From Pelagibacteraceae bacterium TMED65 (GTDB lineage: Bacteria; Pseudomonadota; Alphaproteobacteria; TMED127): a stretch of 26,962 nt of DNA. Location of the stretch: assembly GCA_002167215.1 (NCBI GenBank), contig NHDS01000017.1, positions 2,448-29,409 of the forward strand, read 5' to 3'. Under the pieces are notes generated by a model. It did not search any database and was not told where the DNA came from. It worked only from the letters and a program-made list of their open reading frames with translations. The position numbers and the translations under genes were made by a program. This document shows positions 1 to 7,604 of the stretch, piece by piece; the first letter of the stretch is position 1, and every line of letters begins with the position of its first letter.

Positions 1-338
1 AACTTTTCAACTTTAAGTATTTTTATCTTCTTATCTACAGCAATTGACAATATTTTTTTTAGTGTAACTTTATTGATTTTGTTGCTCACTGCTATTGCAT
101 CTACTTGAGAATTAAGTAAAGCAAGTATAAGACCTATGTTATCTTGAAGATCAATTATATAGTTTGTTTTTCTTCTTCTTAATTTTTTTGCTAGAGTTTT
201 TACATAATCTGGACCTTGCCAAATTATGGATTTATAACTGTGAAGAATGTTAATGTTTTTGTCTGGAAATTTTTTATCTATTAATTTTATATCGGATATT
301 TTATTTATTTGGAATATTTGTTGTTCATAAATTTTCAT
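1..338 (-). CDS. Unknown protein, partial (3' end beyond window)
   Basis: An open frame runs from an ATG at 338-336 to the window edge, giving at least 112 residues without a stop. It starts MKIYEQQIFQINKISDIKLI. A basic KKLRRRK stretch is followed by an alternating strand/helix pattern (YIIDLQDNIGLILALLNSQ, then a VDAIAV strand), which looks like a small alpha/beta fold. There is no signal peptide or membrane segment. Its ATG shares one base with the gap stop (TAATG), so translational coupling to gap is likely. The gene after gap in many alphaproteobacteria is pgk, but this has no phosphoglycerate kinase motif, so pgk is not here. I do not recognise the family and assign no function. That it is a real gene is supported by the coupling and the uninterrupted frame. 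Confidence 0.65.
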   Translation of the reverse strand, partial: MKIYEQQIFQINKISDIKLIDKKFPDKNINILHSYKSIIWQGPDYVKTLAKKLRRRKTNYIIDLQDNIGLILALLNSQVDAIAVSNKINKVTLKKILSIAVDKKIKILKVEK

Positions 339-1336
339 TAGAACATTTTTTTTACAACATCTAACAATCTATTTGAAAAGCCCCATTCATTGTCATACCA
401 GGACAGAATTCTGCAAAATCTTTTTTGGATGACATTGATTTCTGATAAGTCAATTATTGAACTGTGAGGGTTATGATTAAAATCACCGGAAACCATGGGA
501 TCTTCAACAGTTTGAATTATTGACTTAAAATTTGTATTTTCAGCTTTTTTAAAAATCGATTGAAGTTCATCTTTAGACGAATCTCGCTTTGAATAAAATT
601 TGAAATCAACAAGAGAGACATTAGGGGTTGGAACCCTAATTGCACTTCCATCGATTTTACCTTTTAAATTAGGTAAAACCTCACCTACTGCTCTTGCTGC
701 ACCGGTAGAAGTTGGAATAATAGAAATAAGTGAATTTCTTGCTCTTCTCAAGTCCTTGTGTAAGGTATCAATGGTGTTTTGATCGCCAGTTACTGAATGA
801 ACTGTTGTCATATAACCTGATTCAATCCCAATGATTTCATCCACTAAAAACGCAATAGGAGCTAAACAATTTGTTGTGCATGAACCGTTTGATATAATTT
901 TATGGTTACCGTTAATGTTATTATGATTGATACCGAAAACCACTGTAATATCTGGATTATTTGCAGGCGCAGATATGAGTATTTTTTTAGCACCAGCTTG
1001 AAAATGAAGACTTGCTTTTTCTCTGTCTGTAAATACACCAGTTGATTCTATCACAATATCTACATTATGTTTTTTCCAAGGTAGTTTGCTAGGGTCAGCT
1101 TCTTTGAAAAAATGAATATTATTGTTGCCAATTATTATAGAGTTGTTTTCTTTTTTTAACTCATATGGCAATGTGCCATGGACTGAATCATATTTCAAAA
1201 GATGAAGATTGCTATTTACATCTCCTAGGTCGTTAATAGCTGTGATATTAAAATCTGAAATTTTTCTTTCGAGAAAAGCTCTCAAAGTTAATCTTCCGAT
1301 TCTTCCAAAACCATTTATTGCTACATTAATTTTCAT
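338..1336 (-). CDS. gap: Glyceraldehyde-3-phosphate dehydrogenase
   Basis: This cytosolic glycolytic enzyme oxidises and phosphorylates glyceraldehyde-3-phosphate to 1,3-bisphosphoglycerate with NAD(P). Its 332 residues match the normal family length. The Rossmann motif NGFGRIGR is at residues 8-15 and NDLGD, near the cofactor ribose, at 35-39. The catalytic Cys153 lies in SNGSCTTNC (the family usually has SNASCTTNC) and the partner His180 in TTVHSVT. The C-terminal WYDNEWGFSNR signature is present. It is read divergently from the zapA-led operon and followed by an unknown gene coupled through TAATG. Neither tkt nor pgk, its common alphaproteobacterial neighbours, is visible. Coenzyme preference cannot be settled by eye. 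Identity is certain. Confidence 0.98.
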   Translation of the reverse strand: MKINVAINGFGRIGRLTLRAFLERKISDFNITAINDLGDVNSNLHLLKYDSVHGTLPYELKKENNSIIIGNNNIHFFKEADPSKLPWKKHNVDIVIESTGVFTDREKASLHFQAGAKKILISAPANNPDITVVFGINHNNINGNHKIISNGSCTTNCLAPIAFLVDEIIGIESGYMTTVHSVTGDQNTIDTLHKDLRRARNSLISIIPTSTGAARAVGEVLPNLKGKIDGSAIRVPTPNVSLVDFKFYSKRDSSKDELQSIFKKAENTNFKSIIQTVEDPMVSGDFNHNPHSSIIDLSEINVIQKRFCRILSWYDNEWGFSNRLLDVVKKMF

Positions 1337-1369
1337 GATAGATAATATTTATAATTATTGATTAATGAA

Positions 1370-1398
1370 AATTTATTGTAATGTAAAGGAGTAGACAA
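1370..1398 (-). promoter_or_regulatory. Candidate sigma-70 promoter of gap
   Basis: Read on the minus strand, TTGTCT (1398-1393) is followed after exactly 17 bases by TAAATT (1375-1370). This leaves a leader of roughly 27 bases before the gap ATG at 1336. No clear Shine-Dalgarno sequence is visible in the leader. The match is moderate and the region is AT-rich, so chance similarity is possible. Confidence 0.4.
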
Positions 1399-1416
1399 AA
1401 ATAAAGTTAAACTTTT

Positions 1417-1581
1417 ATGTTAAAAGCAAAATCAAAAAGTACATTAATTAGAATTAAAAGGATCTATGCGAAGATTCAAAAGAATAAAATTGGAACAAGA
1501 ACAGATCTAGATAAAGACTTTTTAAAAAAAATAGTCGATACACTTGAAAAGGTTATAAAATATTTAAAACATAAACAATGA
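1417..1581 (+). CDS. Small basic helical protein upstream of zapA
   Basis: A 54-residue frame starts at the only usable ATG and ends in a TGA that overlaps the zapA start (ATGA), so the two genes are probably translationally coupled. The product is Lys/Arg-rich and predicted helical (MLKAKSKSTLIRIKRIYAKI, then a C-terminal heptad-like segment KKIVDTLEKVIKYL). There is no signal peptide and no cysteine. Many alphaproteobacteria carry a small coiled-coil DUF4164 protein directly upstream of zapA. This may be a shrunken equivalent, but I infer that from position only, since sequence similarity could not be tested. No convincing Shine-Dalgarno sequence lies close to the ATG; a GGAG at 1388-1391 is too far away. 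Confidence 0.5.
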   Translation: MLKAKSKSTLIRIKRIYAKIQKNKIGTRTDLDKDFLKKIVDTLEKVIKYLKHKQ

Positions 1582-1862
1582 CAATTGTAAAAATAAACAT
1601 TGATAACAAAGAATTTGAAATCGAATGTAGAGATGGAGAAGAAAAATTACTTCTTAATGCAGAAAAAAGAATAGTATCTGTTATAGATAATTTCCCAGAG
1701 CTAAGGAAACTATCAGAATCAAAAAAATTTTTGATGGTCTCTCTTATCCTTGCTGAAGAAGGAATAAGAAAAAATAAAGAAAGTATAGATTTTGATAATT
1801 ATCTTGAAAGTATCAATATTGAACTTGAAAAACTTGAAAATTTAATTGATGCAAAAAAGTAA
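1578..1862 (+). CDS. zapA: Cell division protein ZapA-like
   Basis: This 94-residue cytosolic protein has the ZapA layout. An N-terminal strand segment (MTIVKINIDNKEFEIEC) is followed by a helix containing LLLNAEKRI. A long C-terminal amphipathic helix (about 48-92) would form the dimer/tetramer coiled coil. ZapA binds FtsZ and cross-links protofilaments at the division ring. The assignment rests on this architecture and on its position immediately before the 5-formyl-THF cyclo-ligase gene, a widely conserved pairing. Its start overlaps the stop of the small upstream gene, and its 3' end overlaps fau by 14 bases. There is therefore no space for the 6S RNA gene found between these two genes in many proteobacteria. 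Confidence 0.8.
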   Translation: MTIVKINIDNKEFEIECRDGEEKLLLNAEKRIVSVIDNFPELRKLSESKKFLMVSLILAEEGIRKNKESIDFDNYLESINIELEKLENLIDAKK

Positions 1863-2400
1863 AATAAAACTTAGAAGAAAATTCATTAAAATTAGAGGCT
1901 CACTTAAAGGTAAAAAAATTAAGGAAGAAAAATTAAATATAAACCTTAAAAAAATTATAAACCCGTCATATCCAACAATTTCACTATATTATCCTGTGAG
2001 ATCAGAAGTATCATTATTAAATTTCGTTTCTTACATGCATAAAAATAATCAGCAAATTGCTTTGCCAGAAATTTTGAGAAAAAAATCTTATCTTCACTTT
2101 AGAGTATGGAAAAAAGACGATAAATTAAAAATGGGTAAATTCAATATTTTAATACCTGAGAAGAATTTATATATTGTCCCTAGAGTATTATTAGTTCCTA
2201 TGGTTGCTTTTGATAAAAATAAATCTCGGCTCGGATATGGTGGTGGATATTACGATAGAACAATTTCTTTTTTACAAAAAAATAATAACATAATAACTAT
2301 TGGTATTGCATTCGATGAGCAAGAATCTAAAAATATTCCTGAAATGAAATACGATAAAAAAATGGATGTTATTGTTACCCAATCTAGGATAATAATTTAA
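1849..2400 (+). CDS. fau: 5-formyltetrahydrofolate cyclo-ligase
   Basis: This enzyme converts 5-formyltetrahydrofolate to 5,10-methenyltetrahydrofolate with ATP, salvaging the storage form of the cofactor into one-carbon metabolism. The signature RLGYGGGYYDR (about residues 127-137) binds nucleotide and folate. It is preceded by a LVPMVAFD strand, and the N-terminal RKFIKIRGSL helix is typical. I use the ATG at 1849, which gives 183 residues; a TTG directly before it is possible but unnecessary. The gene overlaps the zapA 3' end by 14 bases and is followed after 7 bases by ymdB. Length is normal for the family (about 180-200). Confidence 0.93.
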   Translation: MQKSKIKLRRKFIKIRGSLKGKKIKEEKLNINLKKIINPSYPTISLYYPVRSEVSLLNFVSYMHKNNQQIALPEILRKKSYLHFRVWKKDDKLKMGKFNILIPEKNLYIVPRVLLVPMVAFDKNKSRLGYGGGYYDRTISFLQKNNNIITIGIAFDEQESKNIPEMKYDKKMDVIVTQSRIII

Positions 2401-2407
2401 AGAAGCT

Positions 2408-3205
2408 ATGAATATTTTAATTTGTGGAGATATAGTAGGAAGATCTGGGAGAGATGCGATTGAAAAGTTCTTACCTAGCATTATTAAACAAGAAAATATT
2501 GAATTTGTGATAGTGAACGGTGAAAACTCTGCAAGTGGATTCGGTATAACTGAAAAAATATGTAAAAAACTATACGAGTTAGGAGTTGATACTATTACAA
2601 CTGGTAATCACGTATGGGATCAAAAAGAGATTGTAAATTATATAGATAAAGATGCAAGATTACTGAGGCCATGTAATTATCCAAAAAACACACCTGGTAA
2701 AGGTTACGGTATCTTTAAACTAAAAAATGGAAAGTTGATAGTGGTAATTAATGTGATGTGTCGTTTGTTTATGGATAGTATTGAAGATCCATTTAGTTCG
2801 ATTAATGAAATAATTGAATTAGTAAAAACTAAGTATGGTGACCAAATAATTGTTATTGACGTTCATGGTGAGTCAACATCAGAAAAAATGGCAATCGGTC
2901 ATTTCTTTGATGGCAATGTAACCGCCATTTTTGGAACACATACTCATATACCAACAGCTGACTTAAGGATTTTAGAAAAAGGAACTTTGTACCAAACAGA
3001 TCTAGGTATGTGTGGTGATTATGATTCTGTTATTGGTATGAAAAAGGAACTATGTATTGATAGGTTTAGAAAAAAATTTATTAAAACTAAACTAGAACCT
3101 GCTAGTGGAGAGGGTACTTTATGTGGTACAATATTTAGAATTAATGAAAAAAATAAAGTGATTAAATTTAATCAAATTTTTAAGGGTGGAAAGCTTCACA
3201 AATAA
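2408..3205 (+). CDS. ymdB: YmdB-family metallophosphoesterase
   Basis: A 265-residue cytosolic enzyme of the YmdB/DR1281 (TIGR00282) family. These are dinuclear-metal phosphodiesterases; the Bacillus subtilis member hydrolyses 2',3'-cyclic nucleotides. Metal ligands are all visible and in order: Asp8 (GDIVG), Glu39-Asn40 (NGEN), Asn67-His68 (TGNHVWD), His153 (DVHGE), and His178 and His180 (GTHTH). It sits between fau and yebC, a placement common in alphaproteobacteria. The gap to yebC is only 2 bases, so the genes are likely co-transcribed. The physiological substrate in this lineage is unknown. Confidence 0.92.
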   Translation: MNILICGDIVGRSGRDAIEKFLPSIIKQENIEFVIVNGENSASGFGITEKICKKLYELGVDTITTGNHVWDQKEIVNYIDKDARLLRPCNYPKNTPGKGYGIFKLKNGKLIVVINVMCRLFMDSIEDPFSSINEIIELVKTKYGDQIIVIDVHGESTSEKMAIGHFFDGNVTAIFGTHTHIPTADLRILEKGTLYQTDLGMCGDYDSVIGMKKELCIDRFRKKFIKTKLEPASGEGTLCGTIFRINEKNKVIKFNQIFKGGKLHK

Positions 3206-3207
3206 TC

Positions 3208-3954
3208 ATGGCAGGTCATTCAAAATTTAAAAACATTATGCATCGTAAAGGTGCTCAAGACAAAAAAAGAGCCAAACTTTTCTCGAGGCTTATTCGTGAA
3301 ATATCTGTTGCTTCAAAAATTGGTGGAGAAGACCCAGATGCTAATCCAAGACTCAGAGCAGCGGTTAATAACGCACTTTCGTCAAATATGTCAAAGGACA
3401 GTATTAACAAGGCAATTAAAAAGAATAGTACAGACTCAGAGTCAGAATTAATTGAAATAATCTATGAAGGATTTGGTCCTAATGGTGTAGCGATAATCAT
3501 TGAATCTCTTACAGATAATAAAAATAGGAGTGCCTCAGAAATTAGATCAACTTTTTCTAAGTTTAACGGAAATCTCGGAATTACAGGTTGCGTTAGGCAC
3601 AATTTTGACAAAGTAGGTATTATTAATTATCCAATAAATATCGATGATTATAATAATTTCTTTGAATACTGTGCATCTTTAGATGTCGAAGACATAAATG
3701 AAAATGATGATGTGTTGGAGGTAATAACAAAACTAGAGACGTTTCATGATGTTTTGCTTAATTTAGAGAAAAAATATTCACCTCCTAAGTTTTCATCAAT
3801 TGAATGGAGACCATCTAATATAATAGATATTGAAAATGAAGACCAAGCTAAACAACTTTTGGTATTACTGGATAAACTTGAAGATTTGGATGATGTTCAA
3901 AGTGTTACATCAAATTTTAATATCGATGAAAATCTAATGGACAGATTGATTTGA
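3208..3954 (+). CDS. yebC: YebC/PmpR-family protein
   Basis: A 248-residue protein of the YebC/TACO1 family, with the diagnostic N-terminus MAGHSKFKNIMHRKGAQDKK and the segment NPRLRAAVNNALSSNMSKDS. Family members have been described as DNA-binding regulators, as mitochondrial translation activators, and more recently as ribosome-associated factors that ease translation of proline-rich stretches. An acidic middle segment (DVEDINENDDVLEV) and the C-terminal alpha/beta domain match the usual three-domain build. It lies directly before ruvC, as in most proteobacteria, and its TGA overlaps the proposed TTG start of ruvC (TTGA). Confidence 0.96.
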   Translation: MAGHSKFKNIMHRKGAQDKKRAKLFSRLIREISVASKIGGEDPDANPRLRAAVNNALSSNMSKDSINKAIKKNSTDSESELIEIIYEGFGPNGVAIIIESLTDNKNRSASEIRSTFSKFNGNLGITGCVRHNFDKVGIINYPINIDDYNNFFEYCASLDVEDINENDDVLEVITKLETFHDVLLNLEKKYSPPKFSSIEWRPSNIIDIENEDQAKQLLVLLDKLEDLDDVQSVTSNFNIDENLMDRLI

Positions 3955-4454
3955 AAAATCAAAATTTGATAATGGGAATAGACCCTGGACTTAATAACAC
4001 TGGTTGGGGAGTTATTAAAAGCAATAATAATCAAGAAGTATATATATCCCACGGTGTTATTAAAACAAATAACAACCATAACTTAGAAATTAGGCTTAAG
4101 TTAATTTATGATGGGTTAAATGAATTAGTAAAAAAATTTAATCCAAACAACTTGGCAGTCGAAAAAATTTTTTCTAACACAAATCCACAATCCACTCTTA
4201 AATTGGGGAAAGCAAGGGGGATGGCTTTTTTAGTTGCAGCTCAGAATAACATTTCCATTAGTGAATATTCACCAAACATAGTTAAAAAAAACCTTGTAGG
4301 ATATGGACATGCAAATAAATTTCAAATTTTAGATATGGTAAAAAGAATATATCCAAAAATTGAAATAGACGATACAGATTCTGCTGATGCTTTAGCAGTT
4401 GCAACCTGTCATTCTATGCATAGTCAGTCATTAATTTCTAAGACAGTTCTTTAA
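3951..4454 (+). CDS. ruvC: Crossover junction endodeoxyribonuclease RuvC
   Basis: RuvC is a dimeric RNase H-fold nuclease that cuts Holliday junctions symmetrically, working with RuvAB. The four acidic catalytic residues are visible: Asp11 (MGIDPG), Glu71 (AVEKIFS), Asp143 and Asp146 (DTDSADALA). I prefer the TTG start at 3951, which overlaps the yebC stop as TTGA and gives 167 residues with the usual short strand before GIDPG. An in-frame ATG at 3972 would give 160 residues starting directly at MGIDPG. The next gene, ruvA, begins 4 bases after the stop. Confidence 0.96.
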   Translation: MKNQNLIMGIDPGLNNTGWGVIKSNNNQEVYISHGVIKTNNNHNLEIRLKLIYDGLNELVKKFNPNNLAVEKIFSNTNPQSTLKLGKARGMAFLVAAQNNISISEYSPNIVKKNLVGYGHANKFQILDMVKRIYPKIEIDDTDSADALAVATCHSMHSQSLISKTVL

Positions 4455-4458
4455 ACGA

Positions 4459-5061
4459 ATGATAGTAAAGCTGAAAGGACATATAGACAATATTGATGAG
4501 GAGAACATTGATTTAGATGTTCAAGGGGTTGTTTATCGTATTTTAATGTCTAAAAAAAATATCATTCAACTTGGTCCGATTGGATCATATATAGAAATTT
4601 TCATCTATGAGATTATGAGAGAAGACGCAAGAATCTTGAGTGGTTTTTTGGATAAAGATGAAAGAGAGACTTTCAGTGATCTGCTAACTGTACAAGGAGT
4701 TGGGAGTAAAATGGCCATTAACATAATGTCTAATTTAGAAAATAAAAAAATAATATTTTCGATAAATAATGGAGATACACAAATTTTTAGAAATGTAAGT
4801 GGAGTAGGTAACAAATTAGCATTAAGAATTGTGAATGAATTAAAAGAAAAAATAAAAAAGAAAATCACAATTAAAAATGTTGAAATTGTCAAGGAAAATG
4901 ACCTGATTTTTCGAGATCTTGTGTCATGTCTGTTAAATCTTGGGTTTTCACAAAAGATTTGTGAATCAACAGCTAGTTATGTTATTAATAATAATCAGGA
5001 AAAAGAGCTTGAGCAACTAATTCCAATTGCAGTAAAGAGTTTATCCAACCCAGCACGATAA
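4459..5061 (+). CDS. ruvA: Holliday junction DNA helicase subunit RuvA
   Basis: RuvA is the tetrameric junction-binding subunit that loads RuvB hexamers for branch migration. The 200-residue product has the N-terminal OB-fold (starting MIVKLKGHID). Two helix-hairpin-helix motifs follow, centred on GVGSKMAINIM and GVGNKLALRIVNELKEK. A C-terminal three-helix domain contacts RuvB (about 148-200). Length matches the family. It lies between ruvC and ruvB with gaps of 4 and 3 bases, indicating one transcriptional unit. Confidence 0.96.
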   Translation: MIVKLKGHIDNIDEENIDLDVQGVVYRILMSKKNIIQLGPIGSYIEIFIYEIMREDARILSGFLDKDERETFSDLLTVQGVGSKMAINIMSNLENKKIIFSINNGDTQIFRNVSGVGNKLALRIVNELKEKIKKKITIKNVEIVKENDLIFRDLVSCLLNLGFSQKICESTASYVINNNQEKELEQLIPIAVKSLSNPAR

Positions 5062-5064
5062 AAT

Positions 5065-6060
5065 ATGAATCATGAAGAAAAAAAAAAAATAACTCCTAAC
5101 GAAATAGAAGAGGACAAAAAAGTTAATTTGAGACCGACTAAAATTGAACATTTTATCGGTCAAACCTCTATAAAATCAAATTTAAAAACTTTTATTGATT
5201 CATCAGTTAAAAGGAATAAAAATCTTGACCACATAATTCTTTATGGCCCACCTGGACTCGGAAAGACTACTTTAGCCAATATAATTTCTTTTGAAAAAAA
5301 TGTTAATATACATTCCACCTCGGGACCAGCTTTCACTAAAAAGGGAGATTTAGTTACTTTATTGAGCAACCTATCAAGTGGGGATATTTTATTTATAGAT
5401 GAAATTCATAGACTATCTCCAATTATAGAAGAATCACTTTATCCCGCAATGGAAGATTTTAAATGTGACTATATTATTGGTGCTGGACCGTCAGCTAGGG
5501 TAATGCAAATATCTATTGAGAAATTTACACTTATTGGTGCCACAACTAGGTTAGGCCTGCTTAGTCGTCCACTTAGAGACAGATTTGGAATTCCACTCCA
5601 ATTAGAGTTTTACCAACCTAATGAACTAAAAGAAATTATAAATATGAACTCTGAAAAACTTCAGATAAAAATTGAAAGTTCTGCTTCTTACGAAATTGCT
5701 AAAAGATCCAGAGGCACACCTAGAATTGCAATAAGGCTATTGAAAAGAATTATTGATTTTTCTGTAGTGCAAAATTCCCACACTATTAATATGAATGTTG
5801 TTTTAAGTTCTTTGAAGCAGATGGGTATTGATTCAGAAGGTCTTGATGACATGGATAGAAAGTATTTAAAGTGTATTTATGAAAACTATAGTGGAGGGCC
5901 TGTTGGTGTAGAATCATTGAGTGCGGCACTTCTTGAACAGAGAGATATTATTGAGGATGTTATAGAACCTTATTTAATGCAAAGAGCACTTGTCCAGAGA
6001 ACTTCCCGTGGCAGAATCATTACAAAAAAAGGTGTTTTTCATTTAAGCGGTGATTATTGA
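5065..6060 (+). CDS. ruvB: Holliday junction DNA helicase RuvB
   Basis: RuvB is the AAA+ motor that drives branch migration on RuvA-bound junctions. Walker A GPPGLGKT is at residues 61-68, Walker B LFIDEIH at about 109-115, sensor 1 in LIGATTR at 157-162, and the RPLRDRFG segment with the arginine finger at about 168-175. The C-terminal winged-helix domain carries GGPVGVESLSAAL and RTSRGR. The 331 residues are typical. Its TGA shares one base with the ybgC ATG (TGATG), linking recombination and envelope genes in one run, as in other proteobacteria. Confidence 0.97.
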   Translation: MNHEEKKKITPNEIEEDKKVNLRPTKIEHFIGQTSIKSNLKTFIDSSVKRNKNLDHIILYGPPGLGKTTLANIISFEKNVNIHSTSGPAFTKKGDLVTLLSNLSSGDILFIDEIHRLSPIIEESLYPAMEDFKCDYIIGAGPSARVMQISIEKFTLIGATTRLGLLSRPLRDRFGIPLQLEFYQPNELKEIINMNSEKLQIKIESSASYEIAKRSRGTPRIAIRLLKRIIDFSVVQNSHTINMNVVLSSLKQMGIDSEGLDDMDRKYLKCIYENYSGGPVGVESLSAALLEQRDIIEDVIEPYLMQRALVQRTSRGRIITKKGVFHLSGDY

Positions 6061-6473
6061 TGAAAAAAATTCATGAGGAAATATTTACAGTTTATTACGA
6101 GAATACAGATTCTTCTAGTTTTACATATCATACTTCTTATTTATGCTGGGCAGAGAGAGCAAGAAGTAATTTACTAAGAAAAAATTTTCCAGAAGTTGTT
6201 AAACTCTTGAAAAATAATTCTTTTTTTTTTGTGGTAAAACAACTTAAAATAGAATTTATAAAGCCTTCATATTTATTTGATAACCTACTTTTAGAAACTT
6301 TTTTTAAAGGAAACTCAAAAACATCTATAAAACTTGTTCAAAAACTAAAAAAAAGAGATGAAACAATCTGTGTAATAGATGTTTTCTTGGTTTGGATTAA
6401 TGGAGATATAAGCAAGCCCTCAAGAATTCCAAATGATATAATATCTAGATTTAAATCAATGGAAGTAGTATAA
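6060..6473 (+). CDS. ybgC: YbgC-type acyl-CoA thioesterase of the Tol-Pal cluster
   Basis: A 137-residue hot-dog-fold thioesterase encoded just before tolQ, its usual place. The family hydrolyses acyl-CoA or acyl-ACP thioesters and associates with phospholipid synthesis enzymes at the inner membrane. The catalytic motif is recognisable as YYENTDSSSFTYHTSYL. The nucleophile-side Asp (Asp17, equivalent to E. coli Asp18) is kept, but the usual DTDAGG is altered to NTDSSS. WAERARSNLL matches the conserved ERAR helix. I chose the ATG at 6060, which overlaps the ruvB stop. The altered loop may shift substrate preference; identity otherwise rests on the fold motif plus context. Confidence 0.88.
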   Translation: MKKIHEEIFTVYYENTDSSSFTYHTSYLCWAERARSNLLRKNFPEVVKLLKNNSFFFVVKQLKIEFIKPSYLFDNLLLETFFKGNSKTSIKLVQKLKKRDETICVIDVFLVWINGDISKPSRIPNDIISRFKSMEVV

Positions 6474-6480
6474 ACATCTT

Positions 6481-7194
6481 ATGGATGAAACTATCGAAAA
6501 AAAGATCATTGAGGAATCTTCTGACTTCTCAATTTTTTCATTATTTTTACAAGCAGATGTTGTCGTAAAAATTGTTATATTATTATTGTTGTTCTCGTCG
6601 GTTTGGTCATGGACTATTATATTTTCGAAATATACAAGGTTAAAAGGAATAATTATGGAAACCGAAGATTTTGAGGAAAAATTTTATTCAAGTGAAACCC
6701 TAAGTAAGCTATCTAAAAGGATAGGAGGGCAACCAACACATCCAATGGAGTCAGTATTTTTTTCGGCAATGGTATACTTCGATAGAATAAAAACAGGATT
6801 TTCAAATAAGAACTTTGAGTTTAAAAAAAGTTTCTGTGAAAACGTAAAAAAGGAAATGGAAATTGTCATAAATAAAGAATTATCAAGTTTAGAAAAGGGA
6901 CTTAACTTTCTTGCATCGGTTGGTTCAACTGCACCATTTATTGGACTGTTTGGAACAGTATGGGGTATTATGAACAGCTTCACAGCTATCGGCATTTCAC
7001 AAAATACAAGCCTCGCCGTTGTCGCTCCCGGTATTGCTGAGGCTTTGTTTGCAACTGCACTTGGACTTGTGGCTGCTATACCTGCGGTACTTTTTTTCAA
7101 TAAATTCAATGATATGTTAGATAATCTTAATAACAAGTTAGATGTATTCTCAGATGAAATATTAGTGATAATTTCTAAAGAAATTTTTAGGTAG
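6481..7194 (+). CDS. tolQ: Tol-Pal inner-membrane proton channel subunit TolQ
   Basis: TolQ forms the pentameric MotA/ExbB-type stator in the inner membrane that, with TolR, uses proton-motive force to energise TolA. The 237 residues show one N-terminal membrane helix (about 28-49), a long cytoplasmic segment, and two C-terminal membrane helices (about 138-165 and 172-200). The conserved GSTAPFIGLFGTVWGIMNSF stretch contains the channel-lining threonine and glycines. It begins 7 bases after ybgC and leads tolR by 4 bases. Confidence 0.96.
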   Translation: MDETIEKKIIEESSDFSIFSLFLQADVVVKIVILLLLFSSVWSWTIIFSKYTRLKGIIMETEDFEEKFYSSETLSKLSKRIGGQPTHPMESVFFSAMVYFDRIKTGFSNKNFEFKKSFCENVKKEMEIVINKELSSLEKGLNFLASVGSTAPFIGLFGTVWGIMNSFTAIGISQNTSLAVVAPGIAEALFATALGLVAAIPAVLFFNKFNDMLDNLNNKLDVFSDEILVIISKEIFR

Positions 7195-7198
7195 ATTT

Positions 7199-7597
7199 AT
7201 GAGAAAAAAATTCAGGAAAAAACCAATGTCAGATATTAACGTAACTCCATTTGTAGATGTGATGCTAGTTTTGTTAATAATTTTCATGGTAACAGCCCCA
7301 CTTCTTTCTTCAGGAATTAAAATAAATTTGCCAGAAAGTTCATCTGTATTGAAAAACGAGAAAAAAGATCCAGTAACCGTTTCACTAAACTCTAAAGGAG
7401 AAATTTTTATCCAAAAAAAACGATTTACGAGGCAGCAATTAATACAAAAACTCAAACTTTTAAAGAAAAATAATAAAAATTTAAAAATTTACATTAAAGG
7501 GGATAAAAAATTAGATTATGGAAAAGTTATGGATTTAATGAGTTTAATCAATAGTTCTGGTTTTACCAAAGTAGCATTAGTCACTAAATTAAAATGA
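7199..7597 (+). CDS. tolR: Tol-Pal system protein TolR
   Basis: TolR is the single-span ExbD/MotB-type partner of TolQ. The 132-residue product has a basic cytoplasmic N-terminus and the conserved SDINVTPFVDVMLVLLIIFM segment. Asp20 in FVDVML is the proton-carrying residue (equivalent to E. coli Asp23). A periplasmic domain follows, with the IYIKGDKKLDYGKVMDLM region typical of the dimeric peptidoglycan-binding fold. Length is near the usual 140. Seven bases separate it from tolA. Confidence 0.95.
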   Translation: MRKKFRKKPMSDINVTPFVDVMLVLLIIFMVTAPLLSSGIKINLPESSSVLKNEKKDPVTVSLNSKGEIFIQKKRFTRQQLIQKLKLLKKNNKNLKIYIKGDKKLDYGKVMDLMSLINSSGFTKVALVTKLK

Positions 7598-7604
7598 TTT
7601 AAAT

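Noticed and set aside
1337..1416. A promoter for the zapA-led operon (TTGATT at 1358 and nearby TGTAAT-like hexamers).
   Set aside because: No pair of hexamers at 16-18 bases is convincing in this AT-rich gap; a promoter is expected but I cannot place it.
6684..7136. A 150-codon minus-strand open frame opposite tolQ, and similar ones opposite ftsH, ruvA and tolR.
   Set aside because: They lie wholly opposite strongly conserved genes, show no protein motif, and have no ribosome sites; they mirror the codon pattern of the real genes.
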